Assembly (NCBI GenBank): GCA_035542155.1
Contig: DATKLX010000144.1
Location: 1 to 37,161 of the forward strand
DNA from: DATKLX01 sp035542155
GTDB taxonomy: Bacteria; Chloroflexota; Anaerolineae; Anaerolineales; Anaerolineaceae
Direction: 5' to 3'
DNA length: 37,161 nucleotides
The translations under genes and the position numbers were made by a program. Below the pieces are notes generated by a model. The model made no database searches. It worked only from the letters and a program-made list of their open reading frames with translations, and was not told the origin of the DNA. Positions 30,454 to 37,161 of this stretch are shown piece by piece; position 1 is the first letter of the stretch, and every line of letters starts with the position of its first letter.

Positions 30454-31148
30454 TCTTTAATTCCGATCCACAACCCGCGGCCGGAGATGCCGGTGGGGTC
30501 GTGGGTGGCGACGAGCCCGGCCGATTCGAGCGCCTGGCGCATCTCGGCCTCTTCGAAGAGGCCTAGCTCATGGCGTTCGACATAGTGTTCCGTGCCCCCC
30601 GGCGTGCCGATCAGATAGTGAAAATCGAAGTAGGAGACGCGCCCATCGACCAGGCTGGTGCTCATGCGCACAATCTTCAGCTCAGGCTCATCAACCTGGA
30701 CCACATGGACCCGCCCCGGGATCCAGGCGGCGGGCGTAAACCAGGGCTCGACGACCAGCACGCCGCCCGGGTCGAGGTGGCGTGCCATGGTCCGGCAGGC
30801 GCTGGCAACCCGGTCGAATGTCTTCAGGTAAGCGATCGAGCTGAACAGGCAGGTGATCGCGGTAAAAGTCTGGCCGAGAGAGAAAGTCTCCATATCCGCC
30901 TGGTAGAGAGGGACGCCGGGAAGGCGTTCGCGGGCGGCTTCGAGGAGGCCCGCGTCCAGGTCGAGGCCGGCGACGTCGAAGTGGTCGCGCAGGTATTGAA
31001 GGTGGAGGCCGGCGCCGCAGGCCACGTCGAGCAGGCGGCGGTCTGCGCCGATGCGGGCGGCAATCGCCGCCCGGACCTGTTCGGCCTCACCACGGTAATC
31101 TTTGAAGGCGTAAAGTTTGTCGTAGTATTGGGCAGTGTGGGAGTACAT
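30426..31148 (-). CDS. SAM-dependent class I methyltransferase
   Basis: 240 residues; AAGGA lies about 8 nt upstream of ATG 31148 on the minus strand. MYSHTAQYYDKLYAFKDYRGEAE is typical of the small-molecule methyltransferase branch that includes sugar N,N-dimethyltransferases. Motif I is LLDVACGAGLH, motif II has GLDLDAGLL, and later motifs include ITCLFSSIAYL and LDPGGVLVVEPWF. It is cytoplasmic; the substrate is unknown. The last six residues (KGFKNP) are encoded by the palindrome at 30421-30453, so insertion of that element may have replaced the original C-terminus. Confidence 0.82.
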   Translation of the reverse strand: MYSHTAQYYDKLYAFKDYRGEAEQVRAAIAARIGADRRLLDVACGAGLHLQYLRDHFDVAGLDLDAGLLEAARERLPGVPLYQADMETFSLGQTFTAITCLFSSIAYLKTFDRVASACRTMARHLDPGGVLVVEPWFTPAAWIPGRVHVVQVDEPELKIVRMSTSLVDGRVSYFDFHYLIGTPGGTEHYVERHELGLFEEAEMRQALESAGLVATHDPTGISGRGLWIGIKEDPKGFKNP

Positions 31149-31207
31149 GGAGTTTCCTTGACGGCCGCAGGTGCCTGTTTCACATGGTCATTATCGACTG
31201 TCTCGCC

Positions 31208-31237
31208 TTGACGATACAACCTGATTCGCATTATACT
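31208..31237 (+). promoter_or_regulatory. Sigma-70 type promoter of the tRNA-Pro gene
   Basis: TTGACG (31208-31213) and TATACT (31232-31237) are separated by 18 bp, with the tRNA starting 9 bp after the -10 box. This is a near-consensus housekeeping promoter. Confidence 0.75.
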
Positions 31238-31245
31238 CTCTCTGA

Positions 31246-31321
31246 CGGGGTGTAGCGCAGTTGGTAGCGCACCGCGTTTGGGACGCGGTGGTCGGCGGTT
31301 CGAGTCCGCCCACCCCGACCA
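31246..31321 (+). tRNA. tRNA-Pro (anticodon UGG)
   Basis: The acceptor stem CGGGGTG (31246-31252) pairs with CACCCCG (31311-31317). The anticodon stem CCGCG/CGCGG encloses loop TTTGGGA with anticodon TGG at 31279-31281. The T arm GGCGG-TTCGAGT-CCGCC is complete. A discriminator A and an encoded CCA (31319-31321) end the gene. All parts of a cloverleaf are present. Confidence 0.97.
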
Positions 31322-31389
31322 AAGGTCGACCGCCGGGCCAGCCTCGGCGGTTTCTTGGATCGAAACCTTTGCAAAACTCATGGCAAGCT

Positions 31390-31707
31390 ATGGCACCTAA
31401 GAAGTATGACGGCATTGTCGAGGCAGTCCGCTACACACCGGACGGTTTGATCCAGGAAGTGCGCGTCTACGAGCGGCGTGGGCCGACCTGGTCGGACTGG
31501 GTGCTGCTCGATCGAAAATCCTTTGTCGAAAAATTGCAGAAAGGCCAGCGGTTCGTCATCGGCCAGCGCAAGGCTTACCTGGGGTCCACCTTCGATGTGG
31601 GCCAGCCCGTACGCGTAGAAAAGGTCCAGGGGCGAGAGTATATCCTCGCCGGCGAAAAGAACTCCACCCCCAATCGTGACCTTCTCAACGGCGCGCCGTT
31701 GTTCTGA
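31390..31707 (+). CDS. Small conserved-looking protein of unknown function
   Basis: 105 residues from ATG 31390; the frame is open further upstream only through the tRNA. MAPKKYDGIVEAVRYTPDGLIQEVRVYERRG looks like a beta-rich fold with alternating charged residues, and VLLDRKSFVEKLQKGQRFVIGQRK continues it. No signal peptide, membrane segment or catalytic motif is seen. No clear ribosome site precedes it. The stop is 11 nt before the next gene, so both are probably co-transcribed, perhaps by read-through from the tRNA promoter. Confidence 0.6.
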   Translation: MAPKKYDGIVEAVRYTPDGLIQEVRVYERRGPTWSDWVLLDRKSFVEKLQKGQRFVIGQRKAYLGSTFDVGQPVRVEKVQGREYILAGEKNSTPNRDLLNGAPLF

Positions 31708-31718
31708 GCGAAAATCCC

Positions 31719-32501
31719 ATGCGCATCATCGAGTGCTCACCCTACCCGGCGGTTCCCGGTCAGATCGGCTTCATCGAGCGGGCCAGCAATTCCCTGAAGT
31801 ACGGGATGGGCTGGTTTGGGCAGGTCGAGGCGGAAGCCAAGGTGATCGGGATTTTGAGCCGCAACCTGGATAATAAATACACGCTCATCCACAGCCTGGC
31901 GTTGCCCGGGCTGGAGCCGCGCGTCCCACTGGTCCTGGTCGGCCCGCCCGGCGTGTTCGCTGTGACGGTGACCAGGATCGCGGGGATCTTTCGCGCCCGC
32001 GGGGAAAGCTGGGCGAGCGTCGACAGCCAGCGCCGCTACCGCGCTGTGCGCCCGAACCTGATCCTCGACACGGCCAACCAGGCCAAAGCGGTGCAGAAAT
32101 ATTTGATCGCCCGCGACGTCCCGGAGCTGACCGTCGAACCGGTGCTGGTCTGCACCGACCCGGGCACCCACGTCGAATCGGTCCGCCCGGTGACCCGGGT
32201 GGTCCTCAGCGACGCCGTGGAGCGCTTCGCCGCCGGGCTGCCGCAGGCCGAGCAGGTGTTGATTACCGTGGAGCTGGATGAAATCGTCGAAACCCTCGAG
32301 CACCCGATCGCCGTGCGCAAAGGGGCCGCGGAGGCGGACGCGCAACTCATCGAGCAGCTTGGGCCAGAGCCGGTCAAGAAGACTACGTTTATCGATCAGC
32401 TCAACCTGACCCGGCAGCAGGCGATTACTCTGGCTATCCTGGGGGGAATCACTGCCCTGTTTCTGATCGGGGTGATCATCTTTATCCTGGTCACATTGTA
32501 A
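31719..32501 (+). CDS. NERD-like domain protein with C-terminal membrane helix
   Basis: 260 residues. The middle part (VPLVLVGPPGVFAVTVTRIAGIFRARGESW, then LDTANQAKAVQKYL, VEPVLVCTD) has the pattern of a nuclease-related domain (NERD): a strand with a hydrophobic PGVF motif, a strand carrying the position that is usually Lys (here Thr-Arg), and a helix for pairing. Catalytic residues are not clearly preserved, so activity is doubtful. A transmembrane helix occupies the last ~24 residues (AILGGITALFLIGVIIFILV), with the domain on the cytoplasmic side. The partner gene upstream is a small unknown protein. Confidence 0.55.
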   Translation: MRIIECSPYPAVPGQIGFIERASNSLKYGMGWFGQVEAEAKVIGILSRNLDNKYTLIHSLALPGLEPRVPLVLVGPPGVFAVTVTRIAGIFRARGESWASVDSQRRYRAVRPNLILDTANQAKAVQKYLIARDVPELTVEPVLVCTDPGTHVESVRPVTRVVLSDAVERFAAGLPQAEQVLITVELDEIVETLEHPIAVRKGAAEADAQLIEQLGPEPVKKTTFIDQLNLTRQQAITLAILGGITALFLIGVIIFILVTL

Positions 32502-32520
32502 ATCCTGGAAGTGTATTCAC

Positions 32521-33279
32521 TTGGTGAAACCATTTCTTTCGATCGTCATACCGGCTCACAATGAAGTCGACCGCCTGCCCGTCACGCTGGAGCAGGTCTT
32601 TCATTTCTTCGACCGGCAGAACTACACTGCCGAAGTGATCGTCGTCGAGAATGGCAGCACGGACGCGACCCTCGAGGTGGCCCGCTCGTTCCTGGCGGCG
32701 CATCCGAGCCTGCGCGTCTTCCATGAAGAACAGCGTGGGAAGGGGCTGGCGGTGCGGCGGGGGATGCTGGAGGCGCGCGGCGAGTACCGCTTTTTCTGCG
32801 ACGCCGACCTGTCGATGCCGATCGAGGAGGTCAACCGCTTTATCCCGCCTCAGCTCGATCCGGTCGACATCGCCATCGCCTCGCGCGAGGCGCCGGGGGC
32901 AGTGCGCTACAACGAGCCCCCCTACCGCCACTTCGTCGGGCGCGGTTTCAACACCCTGGTGCGCTGGATGGCGCTGCCCGGGCTGCTGGATACGCAGTGC
33001 GGGTTCAAGTGCTTCCGCGCCGCGGTGGTAGAAGACGTCTTCCCCGAGCAGACCCTGACCGGCTGGTCGTTCGACGTCGAGCTGCTCTTTGTCGCCCGGC
33101 GGCGCGGTTTCCATATTGTCGAGATCCCTATTCCATGGTATTTCAACCCGCACAGCAAGGTCCGTGTGCTGCGCGACAGCCTGCACATGGGGCTGGACCT
33201 GCTGACGATCCGCCTCAACGCGCTGCGCGGATGCTATGGCCCGCGGCATACCCCATCCCGTTATGGTGAAAAAATTTGA
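32521..33279 (+). CDS. Family 2 glycosyltransferase (dolichyl-phosphate sugar synthase-like)
   Basis: 252 residues starting at TTG 32521 or GTG 32524, with GGAAG about 10 nt upstream. The GT-A nucleotide-sugar fold begins SIVIPAHNEVDRLP, with EVIVVENGSTDAT. The metal-binding region is FCDADLSMP, followed by the acceptor segment LDTQCGFKCFR and GWSFDVELLFVARRRGF. This is the pattern of DPM1/ALG5-type enzymes that load a sugar onto polyprenyl phosphate at the cytoplasmic membrane face. No C-terminal membrane helices are present. The end overlaps the start of the RNase HII gene by 17 nt. Confidence 0.83.
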   Translation: MVKPFLSIVIPAHNEVDRLPVTLEQVFHFFDRQNYTAEVIVVENGSTDATLEVARSFLAAHPSLRVFHEEQRGKGLAVRRGMLEARGEYRFFCDADLSMPIEEVNRFIPPQLDPVDIAIASREAPGAVRYNEPPYRHFVGRGFNTLVRWMALPGLLDTQCGFKCFRAAVVEDVFPEQTLTGWSFDVELLFVARRRGFHIVEIPIPWYFNPHSKVRVLRDSLHMGLDLLTIRLNALRGCYGPRHTPSRYGEKI

Positions 33280-33949
33280 TTTGGGGCTGCTGCCCCCCGC
33301 GCCGGACCTGCGTTTCGAACTGGAGCTGTGGGCGGCGGGCGTGGGCCTTGTGGGGGGGGTGGACGAGGCCGGGCGCGGCTGCTGGGCCGGCCCGGTGAGC
33401 GCTGCGGCGGTGATCTTCCCACCCGACTCAAGCCTGGTCGAAACCCTGGAGGGGGTGCGTGATTCGAAGCAGATGACCCCGGACGAACGCGAGGAGCGGG
33501 CGCCGCGGATCCGTGCCCGCGCGCTGGGCTGGGGGGTGGGCTTTGCCAGCGCGGCGGAGATCGACGAAATCGGGATCGTCCCGGCGACGCGGCTGGCAGC
33601 GCGCCGCGCGCTGGAAAAGCTGCCCCTGCCCCCGCAATATCTTCTCATCGATTACCTTGATCTTCCCGAGATTGCCATTCCGCAGATGCCATTGGTCAAG
33701 GGGGACGCGCGCTCGCTGAGCATCGCCGCCGCCTCAGTGCTGGCCAAAACCGCGCGCGATGCCCTGATGGTCGAGCTCGACCGGGAGTATCCCGGTTACG
33801 GCTTTGCGCGCCACAAGGGCTACGGCACGCCGGAGCATCAGGAGACGCTCCGGCGCCTGGGACCCTGCGCCATCCACCGCACCAGCTTCGAGCCGTTGAA
33901 AAAGTGTTCAAAACCCATCACCACAGAGTACACGGAGAACTCAGAGTAA
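33263..33949 (+). CDS. rnhB: Ribonuclease HII
   Basis: 228 residues from ATG 33263; an upstream in-frame ATG at 33236 would overlap the previous gene more. The catalytic motif is GGVDEAGRG (Asp34, Glu35). The third acidic residue is in LIDYLDLP. VKGDARSLSIAAASVLAKTARD and GYGFARHKGYGTPEH plus HRTSFEPL complete the family signature. It removes RNA from RNA-DNA hybrids, including single ribonucleotides. After the conserved end the chain continues with KKCSKPITTEYTENSE, encoded by a CACAGAGTACACGGAG stretch that resembles a dispersed repeat rather than ancestral coding sequence. Confidence 0.93.
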   Translation: MVKKFDLGLLPPAPDLRFELELWAAGVGLVGGVDEAGRGCWAGPVSAAAVIFPPDSSLVETLEGVRDSKQMTPDEREERAPRIRARALGWGVGFASAAEIDEIGIVPATRLAARRALEKLPLPPQYLLIDYLDLPEIAIPQMPLVKGDARSLSIAAASVLAKTARDALMVELDREYPGYGFARHKGYGTPEHQETLRRLGPCAIHRTSFEPLKKCSKPITTEYTENSE

Positions 33950-33990
33950 AAACTTAATTACGAACGACGGTTCTCGTTTTCCTGGTAATC

Positions 33991-34260
33991 ATGCAAGAAC
34001 GAATCCCTGAAACTGGATTGCTGAGGCTCTTCGATGAAAATGGGCTGCCCTACCAGCGGGTGGAGCACCCCGGTCTGCACTTGCGCCCAGGCCGAGCGGC
34101 TGCGCTTTGCCTCGCCGGCCAACCTCGAGCGCCTGCAGAGCGTCGGGGCGGGGCGGTGACCCTGCTCGGGCTGGTCAACGAACGCGAGCACGAGGTCGAG
34201 CTGTGGGTCGACGCGGAGGTAAGGAATGATGTGGCGTATGCGTCACCGCTTGCGCTCTGA
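33991..34260 (+). pseudogene. Frameshifted, internally deleted YbaK/ProX-type aminoacyl-tRNA deacylase
   Basis: The frame begins MQERIPETGLLRLFDENGLPYQRVEHP, a typical start of ProX/YbaK prolyl-tRNA editing proteins. The next frame (about 34070-34160) gives CTCAQAERLR and then FASPANLERLQSVG, which in the family are about 60 residues apart. The original frame then resumes as TLLGLVNEREHEVELWVDAEV, near the family C-terminus, and ends early. So two frameshifts and an internal deletion have destroyed the gene. Intact members hydrolyse mischarged alanyl- or cysteinyl-tRNA-Pro. A tRNA-Pro gene is 2.7 kb upstream, probably by coincidence. Confidence 0.68.
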
Positions 34261-34316
34261 TAGATTGACCCGGAACAAGCCAGCCCATTTCCAGGATCTT
34301 CTCAGGTTATTCTGTC

Positions 34317-34790
34317 ATGGACAAGTATCGATCTCGGCTCTATTACGAACGTAACCTGCCACATTATCATCCTCCTGGAGCCATTCTGTTTGTCACCTTC
34401 CGTCTGGCTGGATCGATCCCTGTCGATCTACTCGACGATCTTAACCTCAAAATGCAAGCGACTCGGTTACGCCTGGATGAGCAACGCGAGGCGTTGAAAT
34501 TGCCTCCAATGGTCCTGGCACCATCGGTAAGGAATGGCGTGGAGCATGTTTCTTTAGCAAAATATATGCACTCGTTGAAAGGATACACCGGAAAAATGGC
34601 CAACAAAATTCTAGGGCGAAATGGGGATTTTTGGCAACATGAGAGCTATGATCATGTAGTTTGGGATCAGGCGGAGCTGAGAAGGATCGTCGAGTACGTG
34701 TTGGAAAATCCCGTGAAGGCGGGTTTGGTGTTGGATCAAGGGGATTGGAAATGGTCTTTTTTCAATGGGGATTGGGATAAGGAGGATTGA
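34317..34790 (+). CDS. RAYT/IS200-like transposase relative lacking the HUH motif
   Basis: 157 residues. The start (YYERNLPHYHPPGAILFVTFRLAGSIP) and end (FWQHESYDHVVWDQAELRRIVEYVLENPVKAGLV) match REP-associated tyrosine transposases. Intact members have, between these parts, a segment with the metal-binding HUH motif (MPNHVH-like). Here the sequence goes from LDEQREALKLPPMVL to VSLAKYMHSLKGYTG with only ~15 residues between, so the HUH motif is gone while the frame is kept. The catalytic tyrosine region near the end is present. It is probably an inactive deletion derivative. The palindrome at 30421-30453 might be a REP substrate of an active relative. Confidence 0.75.
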   Translation: MDKYRSRLYYERNLPHYHPPGAILFVTFRLAGSIPVDLLDDLNLKMQATRLRLDEQREALKLPPMVLAPSVRNGVEHVSLAKYMHSLKGYTGKMANKILGRNGDFWQHESYDHVVWDQAELRRIVEYVLENPVKAGLVLDQGDWKWSFFNGDWDKED

Positions 34791-34859
34791 TGAAGCCTGT
34801 GCCTCGCTTTCGTAAGATAGATTGGCTAAAAAATAGAGATGTGGCGCTTGTTCCCCAGG

Positions 34860-34888
34860 TTGAGTCTCTTCCCCAAGTGTGATATAGT
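34860..34888 (+). promoter_or_regulatory. Sigma-70 type promoter for the YesN/YesM-like genes
   Basis: TTGAGT (34860-34865) and TATAGT (34883-34888) are separated by 17 bp. The GTG start of the response regulator is about 70 nt downstream of the predicted start point, with GGAG about 8 nt before it. Confidence 0.65.
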
Positions 34889-34965
34889 GAATTCGCGCTT
34901 CCGTTATCGATACCATAAACGTTTCCATGCGGTTTCCCGAATATCCTTCCTGAAGGAGCTGGACC

Positions 34966-36543
34966 GTGACCTATAAGGTATTTCTGGTTGAAGATGAAGT
35001 CGCTGCCCGTGAGGGTATCCGCGACCACTTTGATTGGAAGTCGGCCGGGTTTGAGCTGTGCGGTGAGGCGGCGGATGGGGAGATCGCGCTGCCGCTGATC
35101 GAGGATACTCAGCCAGATGTGCTCATTACCGACATCAAGATGCCATTTATGGACGGGCTGCAGTTGAGCAAGATCATCCGCGAGCACATGCCCTGGGTTA
35201 AAATTATTATCCTCAGCGGTTACAATGAGTTCACCTACGCCCAAACCGCGGTCAAGCTGGGTGTGACCGAATACCTGCTCAAGCCGGTCAACGGTCCCGA
35301 CCTGGAGCAGGGGCTGCGTAAGGTGGGCGCCCTGCTGGACCAGGAAAAGAACGAGCGCGAATATCTGAAGCTGCTCCGCGACCAGGTGAACGACAACCTG
35401 CCCCTGCTGCGCGAGAAATTCCTGCTCCGCCTGGCCCTCGGGGGCGAATCTTCGCTCTCCGCCATTGAACAAAGCGAGCAACTGGGACTGGACCTGATCT
35501 CGAAATGCTACCTGGTGATCCTGATCAAGCTCCAGCCGGTGGACGGCCGCTTGCTGGATTACCCGACCAGCCAGCGGGTAGAGAAGCTGGTGGCGGGCCT
35601 GGTCGGCGCCAACCCGGATGTTTTGCTGACCCGCAAGGATATGGAAGAACTGCTCCTGATCCTCAAAGGCGATGAGACCGAGCAGATCGTACAGGATGGA
35701 GCCTACCTGGCGGACCTGATCCGCGTCGAGATGGAAAAAGCGGCCGGCTGCCGGCTGATCGTCGCCGCCGGTACGCCCCAGCAGCGCCTTGGAGATCTCC
35801 ACACCTCCTATGCCGAGGCGTCAGCCCGGGTCAACGACTCGACCGAGGCCCTGGATGGGGTGGAGCTTCAGAAATTGGACCAGGCCGCGTTGAAGCAATT
35901 CCTCGAGACAGGAGTGAGCGCGGATTTCGACGCGTTCTTCGAGCGCTCGATCCGCCCGCTGGGCGAGGCGGTGCTGCGCTCGCAAATGCTCAAGCACTAC
36001 GTCCTCATCGACCTCCTCCTCTCCGCGGCCCAGGTGGTTAGCGACCTGGGCGGGAATGTAGACCAGATCCTCCCGGAGATCCATCATGGAGACGCCTACC
36101 TGGCCGGGATCCAGACCATCGACCAGATGCGCGAGGTGACGCGCCGGGTGCTGACCGCCGCCCTCGCTTTCCGTGAAAGCCAGGTATTCAACGACCGGGC
36201 CATGCTGATCCATCAGGCCAAGACCTATATCAACCGGCGCTATTCCGATTCCGGCCTCTCGCTCAACGAGGTGGCCGAACAGGTGAATTTCAGCCCGAAC
36301 CATTTCAGCGCCGTGTTCAGCGCCGAGACGGGGGTGACCTTTCGCGATTACCTGACCGGCATGCGTATCGAGCAGGCCAAGAAGCTCCTCCGCACCACCC
36401 GCCTCAAATGCGCGGAGGTCGCCTACCAGTGCGGGTATAACGACCCACATTATTTCAGCATTATTTTCCGCAAAAACACCGGCCTGACCCCTCAGCAGTT
36501 CCGCGACGCCTCCCGAAAAGAGAAAAACAGGGTGCAATCATGA
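34966..36543 (+). CDS. YesN-type response regulator with AraC-family DNA-binding domain
   Basis: 525 residues from GTG 34966. The receiver domain (about 1-125) has acidic pair EDE near residue 10, phosphoacceptor Asp56 in LITDIKMP and the conserved Lys in YLLKPVNG. A ~280-residue middle region of helical character follows, usual for YesN regulators. Two helix-turn-helix units of the AraC type occupy about 415-515 (LSLNEVAEQVNFSPNHFSAVFSAETGVTFRDYL and CAEVAYQCGYNDPHYFSIIFRKNTGLTPQQFR). It is phosphorylated by its partner kinase and activates target genes, often for carbohydrate ABC transporters. Its stop overlaps the next start as ATGA. Confidence 0.9.
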   Translation: MTYKVFLVEDEVAAREGIRDHFDWKSAGFELCGEAADGEIALPLIEDTQPDVLITDIKMPFMDGLQLSKIIREHMPWVKIIILSGYNEFTYAQTAVKLGVTEYLLKPVNGPDLEQGLRKVGALLDQEKNEREYLKLLRDQVNDNLPLLREKFLLRLALGGESSLSAIEQSEQLGLDLISKCYLVILIKLQPVDGRLLDYPTSQRVEKLVAGLVGANPDVLLTRKDMEELLLILKGDETEQIVQDGAYLADLIRVEMEKAAGCRLIVAAGTPQQRLGDLHTSYAEASARVNDSTEALDGVELQKLDQAALKQFLETGVSADFDAFFERSIRPLGEAVLRSQMLKHYVLIDLLLSAAQVVSDLGGNVDQILPEIHHGDAYLAGIQTIDQMREVTRRVLTAALAFRESQVFNDRAMLIHQAKTYINRRYSDSGLSLNEVAEQVNFSPNHFSAVFSAETGVTFRDYLTGMRIEQAKKLLRTTRLKCAEVAYQCGYNDPHYFSIIFRKNTGLTPQQFRDASRKEKNRVQS

Positions 36544-37161
36544 ATATCGAACTGGCTTCTGGCGAGCCGATCCCTCGCTACATGGAAAAGTTTATTGGCT
36601 TCTTTTCGAGCATCGGTATTTCGCTGCGCGCCAAGATCCTGATCTCCTTTTTCACCGTAATCCTGCTCCTGGCGGCGGTCAACGCGGTCCTGGTCCTGGA
36701 GGTGGTCCAGTTCAACAGGCGCTACGACGCGACCATCACAAACATTACCACCGCCAACAGTATCAACGGGCACATCAAGGCCGACATCGATTCCGAGATG
36801 TGGGCCATCGTCGCGGGCAAAAAGGAGTTCAAGGACGGCAACCAATACCAGATTATCACCCAGGCCAATGCCCAGATCGATTCGATGATCGCCAACGCCA
36901 GCTCGGATAAGTCACGGATCAAGCTCGAGGTGATCCGCCGGACAATGAACACGCTCACTCGCTACGTGGACAAGATGGGCGCGCAGATCGCGCAGGGCAG
37001 CCGGGTGGACGAAAACGAAAAAGTCCTCAACGACATCCGGGGCGTATCCGACGTGGTCGAAACCAGCATCCAGGACTATGTGCTCTTCGAGGTCAACCAG
37101 GCCGGTGTGCAGCATCAAGAGAACCGGGCCCGCTTCACCCAACTGGCGATCATCTATCTCA
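36540..37161 (+). CDS. Sensor histidine kinase (YesM-like), N-terminal part only
   Basis: 207 codons are visible before the window ends. The ATG overlaps the regulator's stop. A transmembrane helix lies at about 33-55 (ILISFFTVILLLAAVNAVLV), followed by an extracytoplasmic, mostly helical sensor region (TTANSINGHIKADIDSEMWAIVAGKKEF). This layout fits the sensor of a YesM-type kinase, and the YesN regulator upstream supports it. HAMP, His-kinase and ATPase domains would lie to the right of the window and are not seen. Confidence 0.75.
   Translation, partial: MNIELASGEPIPRYMEKFIGFFSSIGISLRAKILISFFTVILLLAAVNAVLVLEVVQFNRRYDATITNITTANSINGHIKADIDSEMWAIVAGKKEFKDGNQYQIITQANAQIDSMIANASSDKSRIKLEVIRRTMNTLTRYVDKMGAQIAQGSRVDENEKVLNDIRGVSDVVETSIQDYVLFEVNQAGVQHQENRARFTQLAIIYL

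Noticed and set aside
33900..33949. Possible separate element in the rnhB 3' end
   Set aside because: The CACAGAGTACACGGAG stretch resembles dispersed repeats, but only one copy is in the window and no boundaries can be set, so it is noted under the gene only.

Overview
The window is 37 kb of a bacterial chromosome that most likely belongs to Chloroflexota, class Anaerolineae or a close relative. This is inferred from gene content: RCC1-repeat proteins with C-terminal dockerins, Pro/Thr-rich membrane-anchored cohesin proteins, a GPP34 protein, a secreted protein ending in FLPLVVR, and a YesN/YesM pair. No rRNA or marker-gene search was possible. No phage, integron or CRISPR array is visible.

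Layout. (1) 1-3415: a short open frame at the left edge, an elaborate promoter, two secreted RCC1-propeller proteins with dockerins, then a strong terminator. (2) 3466-18304: the centre of interest. A PstS-type binding protein carrying a dockerin, a cohesin/CARDB surface protein, a DUF916-like anchored protein, a 1100-residue scaffold with one dockerin and three cohesins, a small anchored cohesin protein, then pstS-pstC-pstA-pstB and a third RCC1-dockerin protein, all on the plus strand. (3) 18391-19336: a convergent single-cohesin gene with its own promoter. (4) 19375-22982: a decayed pstB fragment, a diguanylate cyclase that looks like a truncated GGDEF/HD-GYP protein, a PHP phosphoesterase and a CDP-glycerol-transferase-like protein. 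(5) 23145-27228: two solute-binding-like proteins, one fused to a VWA domain, a coiled-coil membrane protein, and a TOBE fragment left from an ABC ATPase. (6) 27231-31148, minus strand: an MDR oxidoreductase, a GPP34 protein with a small partner gene, a lipoprotein esterase and a methyltransferase. (7) 31208-34790: tRNA-Pro(UGG), a small protein, a NERD-like membrane protein, a GT2 glycosyltransferase, RNase HII, a broken YbaK/ProX deacylase and a RAYT-type transposase without its HUH motif. (8) 34860-37161: a promoter, a YesN-type response regulator and the start of its sensor kinase.

How it may work. The cohesin and dockerin genes sit around and inside a phosphate-transport (pst) gene set. 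I infer a surface assembly in which dockerin-bearing binding and propeller proteins dock onto membrane-anchored cohesin scaffolds, possibly to concentrate phosphate or phosphorylated substrates near the Pst transporter. Two promoter architectures support phosphate control. Three promoters (before the first RCC1-dockerin gene, the PstS-dockerin gene and the single-cohesin gene) share four TTAA-type direct repeats, an invariant TTTTCCGTGATG element and a -10 box at fixed spacing. Three others (before the diguanylate cyclase, the PHP gene and the GPP34 pair) have 11-bp-period Pho-box-like repeats ending exactly 16 bp before a -10 box. No phoU, phoB/phoR or alkaline phosphatase is present in the window, so the phosphate link rests on the pst genes and the Pho-like repeats.
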